Shown: piece by piece, positions 36,747-45,443 of the stretch | Layout: every line of letters starts with the position of its first letter | Position numbering within the stretch: the first letter of the stretch is position 1 | Origin: Bacteroidota bacterium | GTDB taxonomy: Bacteria > Bacteroidota > Bacteroidia > JABDFU01 | DNA length: 64,000 nt | Assembly (NCBI GenBank): GCA_013286385.1 | Contig: JABDFU010000004.1 | Span: forward strand, 18,069 to 82,068 | Direction of reading: 5' to 3' | Notes under the pieces: generated by a model | Database searches by the model: none | The model's input: only the letters and a program-made list of their open reading frames with translations | What the model was told of the DNA's origin: nothing | Translations under genes and position numbers: made by a program

Positions 36747-37548
36747 TGAAATGAAATTGGGATATAGTAATGATGAAGTTTTTTATAACTATTTACTAAG
36801 CGATACGTTTTATTTGAAGAACAAAGAACAGGTTTTAACCCGGTACGCCGAAATAGATAAAATCGTTAGAAAAAACATTGGCAAACTATTTCCTAAATAT
36901 ACCATACCTGAAATTGGTGTGATGGAGTGGCCTAATTCTAATGTAAACACACCACCAGGCATGTATCTGGACAAAAAAAGCAATGCTTACGGAAAGGATA
37001 TTTTTGAGTTTAACTTTTACGGACAAAAACATAACAAACGAGCAATGGAATGGCTCTATATGCACGAGGCTATTCCTGGCCATCATTTACAGTTTGAGGC
37101 AAGAAAAAACAGCCAGGATAGCTCTTCACTTAAAAATAATATTTTTTATTTTGGTAATGCGGAAGGCTGGGCTTGTTATGTAGAGGACTTTGGGAAAGAA
37201 ATTGGACTTTATAAAAATGACTATTCTTATCTTGGTAAGTGGCAGTGGGATTTGGTCAGATCAGCACGTCTTGTAATGGAGGTAGGCATACATTATTATG
37301 GATGGAGTAGAGAAAGAGCCTTACAATACTGGAAAGACAATATTAAAGGACAGGATGAAATTGCAGGCCGGGAAATAACACGCATAACTAACTGGCCAGG
37401 ACAAGCATTGTGCTACAAAGTAGGAGCTCTTTCTATCAAGAAAATTGTTAATCAAAGATTAAAACGTGGCGATTCAATAATTGATGCGCACCGCTTTCTC
37501 TTAGATCATAGTGATTTTCCTTTACAGATTTTACTGGATAAGAGATAA
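36601..37548 (+). pseudogene. DUF885 family metallohydrolase, 5'-truncated
   Basis: Homology to DUF885 proteins starts at about 36676 (LTPEQVFEMGKSEMKRMQGEI) and runs to the natural C-terminus. The zinc-site motif MHEAIPGHHLQFEA is present, followed by EGWACYVEDFGKEIG and the R-rich WPGQALCYKVG. Complete members have about 550-600 aa with an export signal; roughly the first half is missing here. The first 25 codons of the open frame are the reverse of the histidine kinase gene. Probably inactive. Confidence 0.75.
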
Positions 37549-37713
37549 TCTAAAAAATGAATTTCGATCTTAAATTGACCCGACAAAAATGGTAAAAGGC
37601 TGTGATCAAATACAACCTATGTCGTTGAAGGTAAACGAATATAGCCAGTACGACAGAGTGATCGCTCACCTCCTATGTACTAAAAGGGATAGGTGCGAAA
37701 AAAAAAGATTAAC

Positions 37714-37980
37714 TTACCTTCTGGTTTCTGACGCGGACTTTTTTTCAAGGGTTTCCTTCACCGACAACTTTTCAATATATTACTCCAAAATTTCCTGCTC
37801 GGCTTCGCTTAGTTCTGCCCCCAGAACGCCACCAGATTTTCTTATGCGTTTTTTCAAATGCCGAATAATGCATCGGTACTTTTTTCTCTCCTAACATTTT
37901 GATAAAATACGGCTCGGCGCAGGTACAGTACTTTGGAAGAAGGGGAATTTCAATAAGGTCTTTTTAATTTTGCTTTATCT
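37714..37980 (-). pseudogene. Possible decayed gene remnant
   Basis: The 440-base gap 37549-37989 has no intact gene. On the minus strand, coding-like stretches appear in two frames: KYCTCAEPYFIKMLGEKKV, then, after a frame change, LGAELSEAEQEILE, a stop, and YIEKLSVKETLEKKS ending at 37714. This looks like the 3' part of a gene with one frameshift and one nonsense mutation. The family is not recognised and the call is tentative. The rest of the gap shows nothing clear. Confidence 0.35.
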
Positions 37981-37989
37981 TCCACCGAA

Positions 37990-40056
37990 TTATTGAAGAG
38001 TTAGCGAATTATTCTCATTCGAACTATGGTCCTTATTACTCTGGAAAAGCACCGGCTGTATCAGTTTAAACTCAACCCGTCGGTTCACCTCATATTGGTC
38101 TTCACTGCATTCGACGTTCTTTACGCAATTATTGAGCGGATGTTCATATCCGTAACCTTTGGTTTTAATCCGGAGTCTGCTGACACCCTTGGAGGTAAGA
38201 TACTTTAAAGACGCTTCTGCCCTCTTTTCAGAAAGAGCAATATTGTACTCAAAGGTTCCGCGGCAATCGGCATAGCCGCTTATCTCCAGTCTGGGGATAG
38301 GATTTAAAAGCATATACTGAGCAACCTGATCAAGTGTACCAAGAGCATCTGGCCGTATGTCATAGTTGTCAAAGTCAAAATTGATGTTGGAGAATGAAGT
38401 TTGATTTGACAGCGGTTCCTGATTTTTTTCAACCGGTTGACTATTCTCAGCAGATTGGAACTTTGCTAAAGAATAAGCTCGGTTGATGATAGTATCGTTG
38501 ATCAGTTTTCCAACACGTAAGGTATCTTCCAGTTCATAATAACCAGAGGCAGAAACAGTCAAAAGCCAGTTCGAATTTCCAGGCAGTTTAAACTGGGTCA
38601 GTCCTTTTGAAAAAACCAACTGACTGTCTGATTTTGTTGCGATGTTAACATAGGAAACGGTGCCACTGTCCAGTGGAAGAGACGACTGAAAATCATAAAC
38701 AGAAACGTTTACCCTTGCGAATTTGATCGTATCCTGCTGATTGGGTCTGTATCCAATAGTATAGATACTCGTTGAGACTGATTTATCCATATTGTCCCGG
38801 TCCAAATCAAAATGATAAATGTCATCATTCCCTGTTCCCCCTCCGCGGTTACTGGAGATGTAACCGCTTCTGCCGTTTTTAAGAAAAGCAATGCCAAAAT
38901 CATCCGTAACAGAATTAAAAGGGTATTTCATCGGGATTGCTTTGGAGAAGGCTCCGTTTTTTTGAAGTGACACACAGATGTCAAGTCCCCCGAAACCGGC
39001 ATATCCGTCGGATGAAAAATAAAGATTACCTGCAGAATCCAAAACAGGATAGATCTCCCGACCTGAAGTATTTACCGCAGGTCCCAGATTAACCGGACTG
39101 CTCCAGCCGTCCTTTTCACGATTGCAAACGTAAATATCCGAGCCGCCAAAGCCACCAGGCATGTCGGAGGAAAAATATAGTTTTGAACCATCGGAACTGA
39201 TAAAAGGATAAGCAACAGAATAGTTATTACTGTTCAAAGATAAAGGAGTCATCCCACTCCATTTATACTCACCCATTTTAGCCGAATATATTTTTATCCT
39301 GTCTGGTGCCTGGTCTTTCCTCAGACTTTTGGGAAGGTCATATCGTGTGCGTGAAATGTAAATGCTGTCATAATTTTTTGAAAAAAAAGCGGGGCCGTCA
39401 TGGAAATGAAGATCGATCATATTTTCTTCCATTACCACAGGCATACCAAATTCACCGGACACCGTATCCTTTTTTGCGTAATAAATATCCTGGTAATATC
39501 CACCTGTCCACCCGTCAATTATTTTGTCAAACATAGGCTCACGCCGGGTAGACGTAAAAACGATACCATTTTTATAAGGCACTGCACCGAAATCTGAATA
39601 GACCGAATTTACTCCTTTCACATCATCCAGCTTAATGGGCAGATCCCATTTATGATCTTCCGTAACAATGTCGCAGGAATTCAGGTACATTTTTCCAATC
39701 GTATCCGACGGCATGAGGCTGTCGTATTTTTTAAATTCAACTTTTGCCAGATCATACCTATTGTTATTTTTCAACAACAAGCCGTAAGTAAGATAAAACC
39801 GGGAGTCCGGGAAAGGACCGAAATTATTCACTTCAGTATAACTATTCAGAGCCTCTTCATAGTTGTTCATTTTTCGGTAACACTCTCCCAGCTTATAAAA
39901 CAGCTGCTGACTCGGATGTTTATGAGCCGCTTTCTTATAAAGTCTGGCTGCTTCAGCAAAATCATCATGATTTGCAAGATTATCCGCCCTCTTTTCCTGT
40001 GCAAGGAATGGAATCGAAAATATCGCCAGCAGAATTGTCAGTCTAATTTTTTTCAC
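37990..40056 (-). CDS. OmpA family protein with TPR and PD40 repeats (PorE-like)
   Basis: A 688-aa envelope protein: signal peptide (LTILLAIFSIPFLAQ), TPR helices (about 20-125), a PD40 propeller (blades such as KLYFSSDMPGGFGGSDIYV and NLYFSSDGYAGFGGLDICV), and a C-terminal OmpA domain (LEISGYADCRGTFEYN, LSEKRAEASLKYL, VNRRVEFKL). The aspartate and arginine that bind diaminopimelate are kept. It is the third gene of a unit with PorP/SprF and a T9SS adhesin, the usual arrangement for a cell-wall tether of a T9SS surface-protein system. Confidence 0.9.
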   Translation of the reverse strand: MKKIRLTILLAIFSIPFLAQEKRADNLANHDDFAEAARLYKKAAHKHPSQQLFYKLGECYRKMNNYEEALNSYTEVNNFGPFPDSRFYLTYGLLLKNNNRYDLAKVEFKKYDSLMPSDTIGKMYLNSCDIVTEDHKWDLPIKLDDVKGVNSVYSDFGAVPYKNGIVFTSTRREPMFDKIIDGWTGGYYQDIYYAKKDTVSGEFGMPVVMEENMIDLHFHDGPAFFSKNYDSIYISRTRYDLPKSLRKDQAPDRIKIYSAKMGEYKWSGMTPLSLNSNNYSVAYPFISSDGSKLYFSSDMPGGFGGSDIYVCNREKDGWSSPVNLGPAVNTSGREIYPVLDSAGNLYFSSDGYAGFGGLDICVSLQKNGAFSKAIPMKYPFNSVTDDFGIAFLKNGRSGYISSNRGGGTGNDDIYHFDLDRDNMDKSVSTSIYTIGYRPNQQDTIKFARVNVSVYDFQSSLPLDSGTVSYVNIATKSDSQLVFSKGLTQFKLPGNSNWLLTVSASGYYELEDTLRVGKLINDTIINRAYSLAKFQSAENSQPVEKNQEPLSNQTSFSNINFDFDNYDIRPDALGTLDQVAQYMLLNPIPRLEISGYADCRGTFEYNIALSEKRAEASLKYLTSKGVSRLRIKTKGYGYEHPLNNCVKNVECSEDQYEVNRRVEFKLIQPVLFQSNKDHSSNENNSLTLQ

Positions 40057-40071
40057 GTTTCAGGCTTTAGT

Positions 40072-41034
40072 TTAAAAAAATCTTGGATTTACTATGTTTG
40101 TTTTAGAAATATTCAGGTCCCAGCCAAGCATAAGCTCAAATGTTCCGTTATTGTATTGCTGCGTAGCATTCAGATAGCTGTCGTAGGAAGCTCCTATGCG
40201 AAACCTGGTTCCTACTTCATATTCAATCATCGCTATAAATACATTATCCGTACCCTCCATGCCAATCCTTGGAGCGGTTCTCATACCAATGCCTGCAAAA
40301 TATTTCTGATAAAAAATCAACGAGGCATTGTATCCGATATTGACCGGGGCTGCCGGTACATAGGTAATCTGAATGGATGGACGCAGATCAACAATTTCAT
40401 TCAGCTTAAATACGATTCCTGAGATTAAATAATAATGCCGGTAGAACATGGCCGGTTCAGTTATGGCAGCCTCACTCATTAATGTATTATTGTCACCAAA
40501 CTTAGGCTCCAGTAAATGAGTAGCTGAAGCACCTGCATAAAACCGATTTTTATATAAATAGATGCCAAAACTGGCGTCAGGTACTAACGAAGAGGCCACT
40601 GTGGTCGGAAAAACCGGATCATTCTTATTTTCAAGGACAAGCTGATTACCAAAAATTGTCAGATCGTTTAAGGCTCCCTGCAAGCCAAAAGCAAGCTTGT
40701 AGCTTCCAACCGGAATGTAATACGAGTAGGTTGCCTGTACCCCGGTATTTCTCATAGGGCCTTCCTGATCATTATAAATCTGAAGACCTAAACCCACTCT
40801 CGAATTCGGTACAGGGCCGTTCATGTTAATTGATTGAGTTTCCGGCGAGCCCTGCATACCATACCATTGGGTCCGGTTAATCAGAGTACCTGAAAATGCT
40901 TCCCGGCTCCCTGCGTAGGCAGGATTAATTTCAAGCTGGTTGAAAAAATACTGGGAAAAGCCTGCATCCTGCTGAGCCAGCGAATTCAGAAACAAAAGTC
41001 CTCCGGCAAGTAGTGTAAAAGCTTTGGTTTTCAT
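40072..41034 (-). CDS. PorP/SprF family outer-membrane protein
   Basis: A 320-aa beta-barrel of the type IX secretion membrane protein family: signal peptide (FTLLAGGLLFLNSLAQQ), then the hallmark DAGFSQYFFNQLEINPAYAGSR and strand-rich remainder ending in LMLGWDLNISK. SprF/PorP proteins help export and attach specific type B adhesins. The reading frame extends upstream to 41196 inside the adhesin gene, but ATG 41034 begins the signal peptide. It follows the adhesin stop by 10 bases and precedes the OmpA gene by 15. Confidence 0.93.
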   Translation of the reverse strand: MKTKAFTLLAGGLLFLNSLAQQDAGFSQYFFNQLEINPAYAGSREAFSGTLINRTQWYGMQGSPETQSINMNGPVPNSRVGLGLQIYNDQEGPMRNTGVQATYSYYIPVGSYKLAFGLQGALNDLTIFGNQLVLENKNDPVFPTTVASSLVPDASFGIYLYKNRFYAGASATHLLEPKFGDNNTLMSEAAITEPAMFYRHYYLISGIVFKLNEIVDLRPSIQITYVPAAPVNIGYNASLIFYQKYFAGIGMRTAPRIGMEGTDNVFIAMIEYEVGTRFRIGASYDSYLNATQQYNNGTFELMLGWDLNISKTNIVNPRFF

Positions 41035-41044
41035 TTTTACAGTT

Positions 41045-44000
41045 TTATCGTTTAATAAATACCCAACCTTGCTTGGTTTGGCTATCGTAACTGATGGTGT
41101 AATAATAGGTGCCGTCCGGCAAATTTTCCCCTTGCATATTTTGCCCTGACCATACAACAGTTTTGCTGTCATAATTAATTCCAACCCATACCTCATCTCC
41201 CCACCTGTTAAGGATCAGTACTTTATTTTCAGGGTAATCATAAAGCAAAGGAATATCCCAGGTATCATTTATACCGTCGCCATTAGGTGAAATAGCATTA
41301 TAGAATAGATTGGATGCGGTCGCAGTGATCTGAATCACGGTCACTCTGACAGAATTTGTTTTTGAACATCCAGTTGAAGTATCCGTCTCAGTTAATGTAT
41401 AGGTTATCGTAGAATCGGGACTTGCTGTTGGCTCAGAAACGCTTGCAGAGCTCAAACCCTTGGCAGGCGACCAGCTATAGGTGTTTCCGCGAAGAGCAGC
41501 TCCACCGATGGCAACACTTGTGCCCGGATTAATGATTTGATCAGGACCTGTATAAGCAAGCGGAGAAGGATTTACAGCAATCGTTACGGTACCTGAATTT
41601 GAACAGCCGCCGGTTGAAGTTACTGTCAATGTATACGTTGTCGTTGCAGCTGGATCAGCTGTGGGCTGTGAAACCGAAGCAGAACTCAGACCCGTTGAGG
41701 GAGACCAGCTATACGTATACCCGGTGACCGGTGCAGCTCCAATAGAGGTACTTGATCCGTTACAGATGGTAGTTCCGGCTCCCGGATTGGCAACCGGGTA
41801 AGGATTGACAGTAACGGTAACCGAATCTGATTTTCGACAACCGGTAGCTGAAACAGTCTCTGTCAGTACATAAATTGTTGTACTGTCCGGGCTGGCCGTA
41901 GGTTCTGAAACCGAAGAGGAACTCAATCCGGATGACGGTGACCAGCTGTAGGTATCACCCGATACGGCTGCCGCGCCAATAGAAACAATCGCCCCCTTGC
42001 ACATCGACTGATTTGCCCCGGTATTGGCAACAGGAAGCGGATTGACTGTAACTGTAACAGAATTACTTTTTTGACATCCGGTCGCTGAAATGGTCTCCGT
42101 TAAAACATATGTTGTAGTGGTGTCCGGACTGGCTATGGGTTCTGAAACAGAAGCCGAACTCAATCCTGCTGAGGGTGACCAGCTATAGGTATCTCCGAAT
42201 ACTGAGGTCTCGCCAATAGAGACGCCTGATCCCTGGCAAATGGTCTGATTAGACCCGGCATTAGCTGCAGGAGATGGGTTAACAGCAATGGTAATGGAAT
42301 CTGATTTTTGACATCCGGTTGCCGAAATCGTTTCAGTTAACAGGTACGTTGTTGTTGTGTCCGGACTGGCCAATGGCTCAGAAACTGAAGTCGAACTCAG
42401 ACCCGCTGCAGGTGACCAACTGTAGGTATCGCCCGACACAGGCGTTGCACCGATAGTAACACCTGATCCCTTGCAAATGGTTTGATTCGGACCGGTATTG
42501 GCAGCAGGAAGCGGATTGACCGTAACGGTAACAGAATTACTTTTTTGACATCCGGTTGCCAAAATGGTCTCCGTTAAAATATATGTTGTAGTGGTGTCCG
42601 GACCGGCTGTGGGCTCTGAAACAGAAGTTGAACTCAATCCGGTTGAGGGCGACCAACTATAGGTATCCCCTGATACAGGCGCTGCACCTATGGATACCAT
42701 TGATCCTTTACAGAGTGCCTGATTCGCCCCTGTAGTAGCTGCAGGAGATGGATTAACGGTAATGGTAACCGAATCTGATTTTTGACATCCGGTTAGTGAG
42801 TTTGTTTCTGTTAAAATATACGTTGTCGTCGTTGCCGGGCTGGCTGTAGGCTCAGAAACAGAAGTAGAGCTCAAACCCGCCGCAGGCCACCAACTGTAAA
42901 TTTCATCCGACACCGGCGCTGCTCCAATAGAAACACTCGATCCGTTACAAATGATCTGATTAGATCCGGCGTTAACTGCAGGAGCCGAATTGATGTTAAC
43001 AGTAATGGTAACAGAATCCGTTTTCAGGCATCCGGTTGCTGAAACTGTTTCGGTTAATGTGTACGTTGTTGTTGTATCAGGGCTGGCAGTAGGCGCTGAA
43101 ACGGAAGTAGAACTCAAACCAGCCGCGGGCGACCAATTGTAGGTATCACCCGATACGGATGCTGCACCAATAGAAACACTTGATCCATTACAAATGGTCT
43201 GATTCGGCCCTGTATTAGCTGCAGGAAGCGAATTGACCGTAACGATAACAGAATTGCTTTTTTGACATCCGGTCGCCGAAATGGTCTCTGTTAAAGTGTA
43301 CGTTGTAGTACTTACAGGACTGGCCATGGGCTCTGAAACAGAAGCAGAGCTCAAACCGGTTGACGGCAACCAGCTGTAGGTGTCACCCGCTACAGGTGCT
43401 GTACCAATAGAAACAGCTGATCCATTACAAATGGTCTGATCAGATCCGGCATTAGCTGCAGGAGAGGTATTCACAGTTACAGTAACAGAATCTGATTTTT
43501 GACATCCGGTTGCCGAAACTGTTTCGGTTAATGTGTACGTTGTTGTTGTAATCGGGCTCGCTGTGGGCTCAGAAACAGAAACAGAACTCAAGCCGGCTGA
43601 CGGCGACCAACTGTAGGTATCACCCGATACAGGCGCTGCACCGATAGAAGTACCTGACCCCTGGCACAGGGTCTGATTCGGTCCGGTATCAGCGGCAGGA
43701 GTCGGATTGACTGTAACAGAAACAGAATTGCTTTTTTGACATCCGGTCGCCGAAATGGTCTCTGTTAAAGTGTACGTTGTAGTACCTACAGGACTGGCGA
43801 TGGGCTCTGAAACAGAAGTTGAACTCAAACCGGTTGACGGTGACCAACTGTAGGTATCGCCTGATGCAGGCGCTGCACCGATAGAAACACCTGATCCTTG
43901 ACATATCGTCTGATTCGGCCCTGTATCAGCGGCAGGAAGCGGATTGACCGTAACAATAACAGAATCTGACTTCTGACATCCGGTTGCCGAAATGGTCTCT

Positions 44001-45262
44001 GTTAAAACATACGTTGTTGTAGTGTCCGGACTGGCTAATGGTTCAGAAACAGAAGTCGAGCTCAAACCCGCTGCAGGTGACCAACTGTAGGTATCACCCG
44101 ATACAGGCGCTGCACCGATGGAAACACCTGATCCCTGACACATAGTCTGATTGGCTCCTGCATTAGCTGCAGGTGCCGGATTTACAGTAATAGTAACCGA
44201 AGCTGATTTTTGACATCCGGTCAAAGGAAACGTTGCTGTTACCACGTACGTTGTAGTAGTGGACGGATCTGCCAGGGGTTGTGGAACAGAAGTTGAACTC
44301 AATCCGGTTGACGGTGACCAGCTGTAGGTTTCTCCGGGAACAGGAGAAGTCCCGAGGGTAACAGTTGCTCCGTTGCAAATTGTCTGATCATGCCCGGCAT
44401 CAGCTATTGGCAAAGGATTCATACTAACCACTGCGGGAGCCGAATAGCTCGTACATCCGTTGGCATACGTTATACCAACTGAATAGTTACCGATTTCAGC
44501 TACCACAATACTTTTACTCGTATCTCCATTGGACCAGAGAAATGTTGCACCATTGGAAGAAGTAAGTGTAACAGAGTCTCCCTGGCAAAAACCCAACGTA
44601 TCTTCGGGTAATATGTGGGCAGCAGGTACCGGCTTCACTTTAATTGTGAGTGAATCCGTTGCCTGGCAACCGGTTACTAAATTTGTAACCAATAGGGTAT
44701 ACGTTGTTGTATCATCCGGACTGGCTAATGGAGCTGAAACTGAATAAGAACCCAATCCACGATCCGGAGTCCATGAATACGTATAACCAATAACAGGAGG
44801 GGATCCTATCGAAATTGTATCCCCGTAACAAACAGTTTGGGGTAGCCCTGGATTGGCTACAGGTGAAGGATTTACGGTAATTAACACAAGAGCCGTATCA
44901 CACATGGAAGGACTTGCATCATCACAAACCACGTATACAATTGTATCCTTACCACTGAAATTTGCAGTTGGAGTGTAATTGATGGAATTCCCATTCAGTG
45001 AAGCAATGCCATTTTTGGGTCCTGAATAAATACTCGTGGTCATTCCGTCTCCATTAGGATCACTGTCATGTTTTTGCACATTGCATACGACCGTCCCTCC
45101 ATTTTCACACATAATGATTGTGTCATTTGCAGCGACCGGGGGCTGATTTGTCAATACACGGAAAGCATGAATCACCCTGTCAGATTCACATTGCCCATTT
45201 GTTGCAAATAAAAACAGGAGCGAAATCAGGATTACATATTGCACGGGTACCTTCATATCCAT
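41045..45262 (-). CDS. Giant repeat adhesin with T9SS type B (gliding-motility) sorting domain
   Basis: A protein of about 1405 aa: signal peptide (YVILISLLFLFATNG), a cadherin/Big_9-like domain (NDTIIMCENGGTVVCNV, about 45-130), then 15 Ig/PKD-like domains, 14 of them one family of about 79 residues (NQTICxGS-VSIG, GDTYSWSP-GLSSTSVSEP, TTTTYTLTET, GCQKS). The end FYNAISPNGDGINDTW...LILNRWGDEVW...GTYYYTISY is the CHU_C/gliding-motility-associated signal. Such proteins are exported by T9SS and displayed on the surface as adhesins. Start ATG 45262 is favoured over an upstream in-frame start because a TAnnTTTG box lies between; ATG 45256 is also possible. Confidence 0.9.
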   Translation of the reverse strand: MDMKVPVQYVILISLLFLFATNGQCESDRVIHAFRVLTNQPPVAANDTIIMCENGGTVVCNVQKHDSDPNGDGMTTSIYSGPKNGIASLNGNSINYTPTANFSGKDTIVYVVCDDASPSMCDTALVLITVNPSPVANPGLPQTVCYGDTISIGSPPVIGYTYSWTPDRGLGSYSVSAPLASPDDTTTYTLLVTNLVTGCQATDSLTIKVKPVPAAHILPEDTLGFCQGDSVTLTSSNGATFLWSNGDTSKSIVVAEIGNYSVGITYANGCTSYSAPAVVSMNPLPIADAGHDQTICNGATVTLGTSPVPGETYSWSPSTGLSSTSVPQPLADPSTTTTYVVTATFPLTGCQKSASVTITVNPAPAANAGANQTMCQGSGVSIGAAPVSGDTYSWSPAAGLSSTSVSEPLASPDTTTTYVLTETISATGCQKSDSVIVTVNPLPAADTGPNQTICQGSGVSIGAAPASGDTYSWSPSTGLSSTSVSEPIASPVGTTTYTLTETISATGCQKSNSVSVTVNPTPAADTGPNQTLCQGSGTSIGAAPVSGDTYSWSPSAGLSSVSVSEPTASPITTTTYTLTETVSATGCQKSDSVTVTVNTSPAANAGSDQTICNGSAVSIGTAPVAGDTYSWLPSTGLSSASVSEPMASPVSTTTYTLTETISATGCQKSNSVIVTVNSLPAANTGPNQTICNGSSVSIGAASVSGDTYNWSPAAGLSSTSVSAPTASPDTTTTYTLTETVSATGCLKTDSVTITVNINSAPAVNAGSNQIICNGSSVSIGAAPVSDEIYSWWPAAGLSSTSVSEPTASPATTTTYILTETNSLTGCQKSDSVTITVNPSPAATTGANQALCKGSMVSIGAAPVSGDTYSWSPSTGLSSTSVSEPTAGPDTTTTYILTETILATGCQKSNSVTVTVNPLPAANTGPNQTICKGSGVTIGATPVSGDTYSWSPAAGLSSTSVSEPLASPDTTTTYLLTETISATGCQKSDSITIAVNPSPAANAGSNQTICQGSGVSIGETSVFGDTYSWSPSAGLSSASVSEPIASPDTTTTYVLTETISATGCQKSNSVTVTVNPLPVANTGANQSMCKGAIVSIGAAAVSGDTYSWSPSSGLSSSSVSEPTASPDSTTIYVLTETVSATGCRKSDSVTVTVNPYPVANPGAGTTICNGSSTSIGAAPVTGYTYSWSPSTGLSSASVSQPTADPAATTTYTLTVTSTGGCSNSGTVTIAVNPSPLAYTGPDQIINPGTSVAIGGAALRGNTYSWSPAKGLSSASVSEPTASPDSTITYTLTETDTSTGCSKTNSVRVTVIQITATASNLFYNAISPNGDGINDTWDIPLLYDYPENKVLILNRWGDEVWVGINYDSKTVVWSGQNMQGENLPDGTYYYTISYDSQTKQGWVFIKR
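41330..44860 (-). repeat. Tandem coding repeat, 14 units of about 237 bp (plus one divergent domain)
   Basis: Successive 237-bp units on the minus strand encode the 79-aa domains of the adhesin. The central ten are the most alike. From the fourth domain on, two flavours mostly alternate: one with QKSDS and one with QKSNS before the last strand, so the amplification unit was probably two domains (474 bp). The second domain of the array is a different Ig-like sequence. Confidence 0.85.
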
Positions 45263-45274
45263 TTTATTTTTTAT

Positions 45275-45282
45275 CAAATGTA
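45275..45282 (-). promoter_or_regulatory. -7 box (TACATTTG) of the adhesin operon
   Basis: Exact TAnnTTTG on the minus strand, 12 bases before ATG 45262. A TTTG lies 17 bases further upstream, slightly closer than the usual 19. Supports a start at 45262 or 45256. Confidence 0.6.
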
Positions 45283-45443
45283 TTCCACAGGTCAAGTCAC
45301 AAATTTATTTTGTGATACTTGGTATTTAAAATAAGATAACTCGCTATTCGGAAAAGACGGTTGAAGTCAGAGATGTCGAAATCTTATACTAGGTATTTTA
45401 ACCAATCTTTACTTTCCTGACTAAATCTAGCTTAGCGCATCCA

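Noticed and set aside
39652..40422. 256-codon plus-strand frame
   Set aside because: It is antisense to the OmpA-PD40 and PorP genes, crosses their gene boundary and reads as a random hydrophobic/basic product.
41330..44860. Regular 237-bp periodicity considered as a CRISPR-like or non-coding array
   Set aside because: The unit is in frame, encodes a conserved Ig/PKD-like domain and lies inside a gene with signal peptide and T9SS tail. It is a protein repeat.
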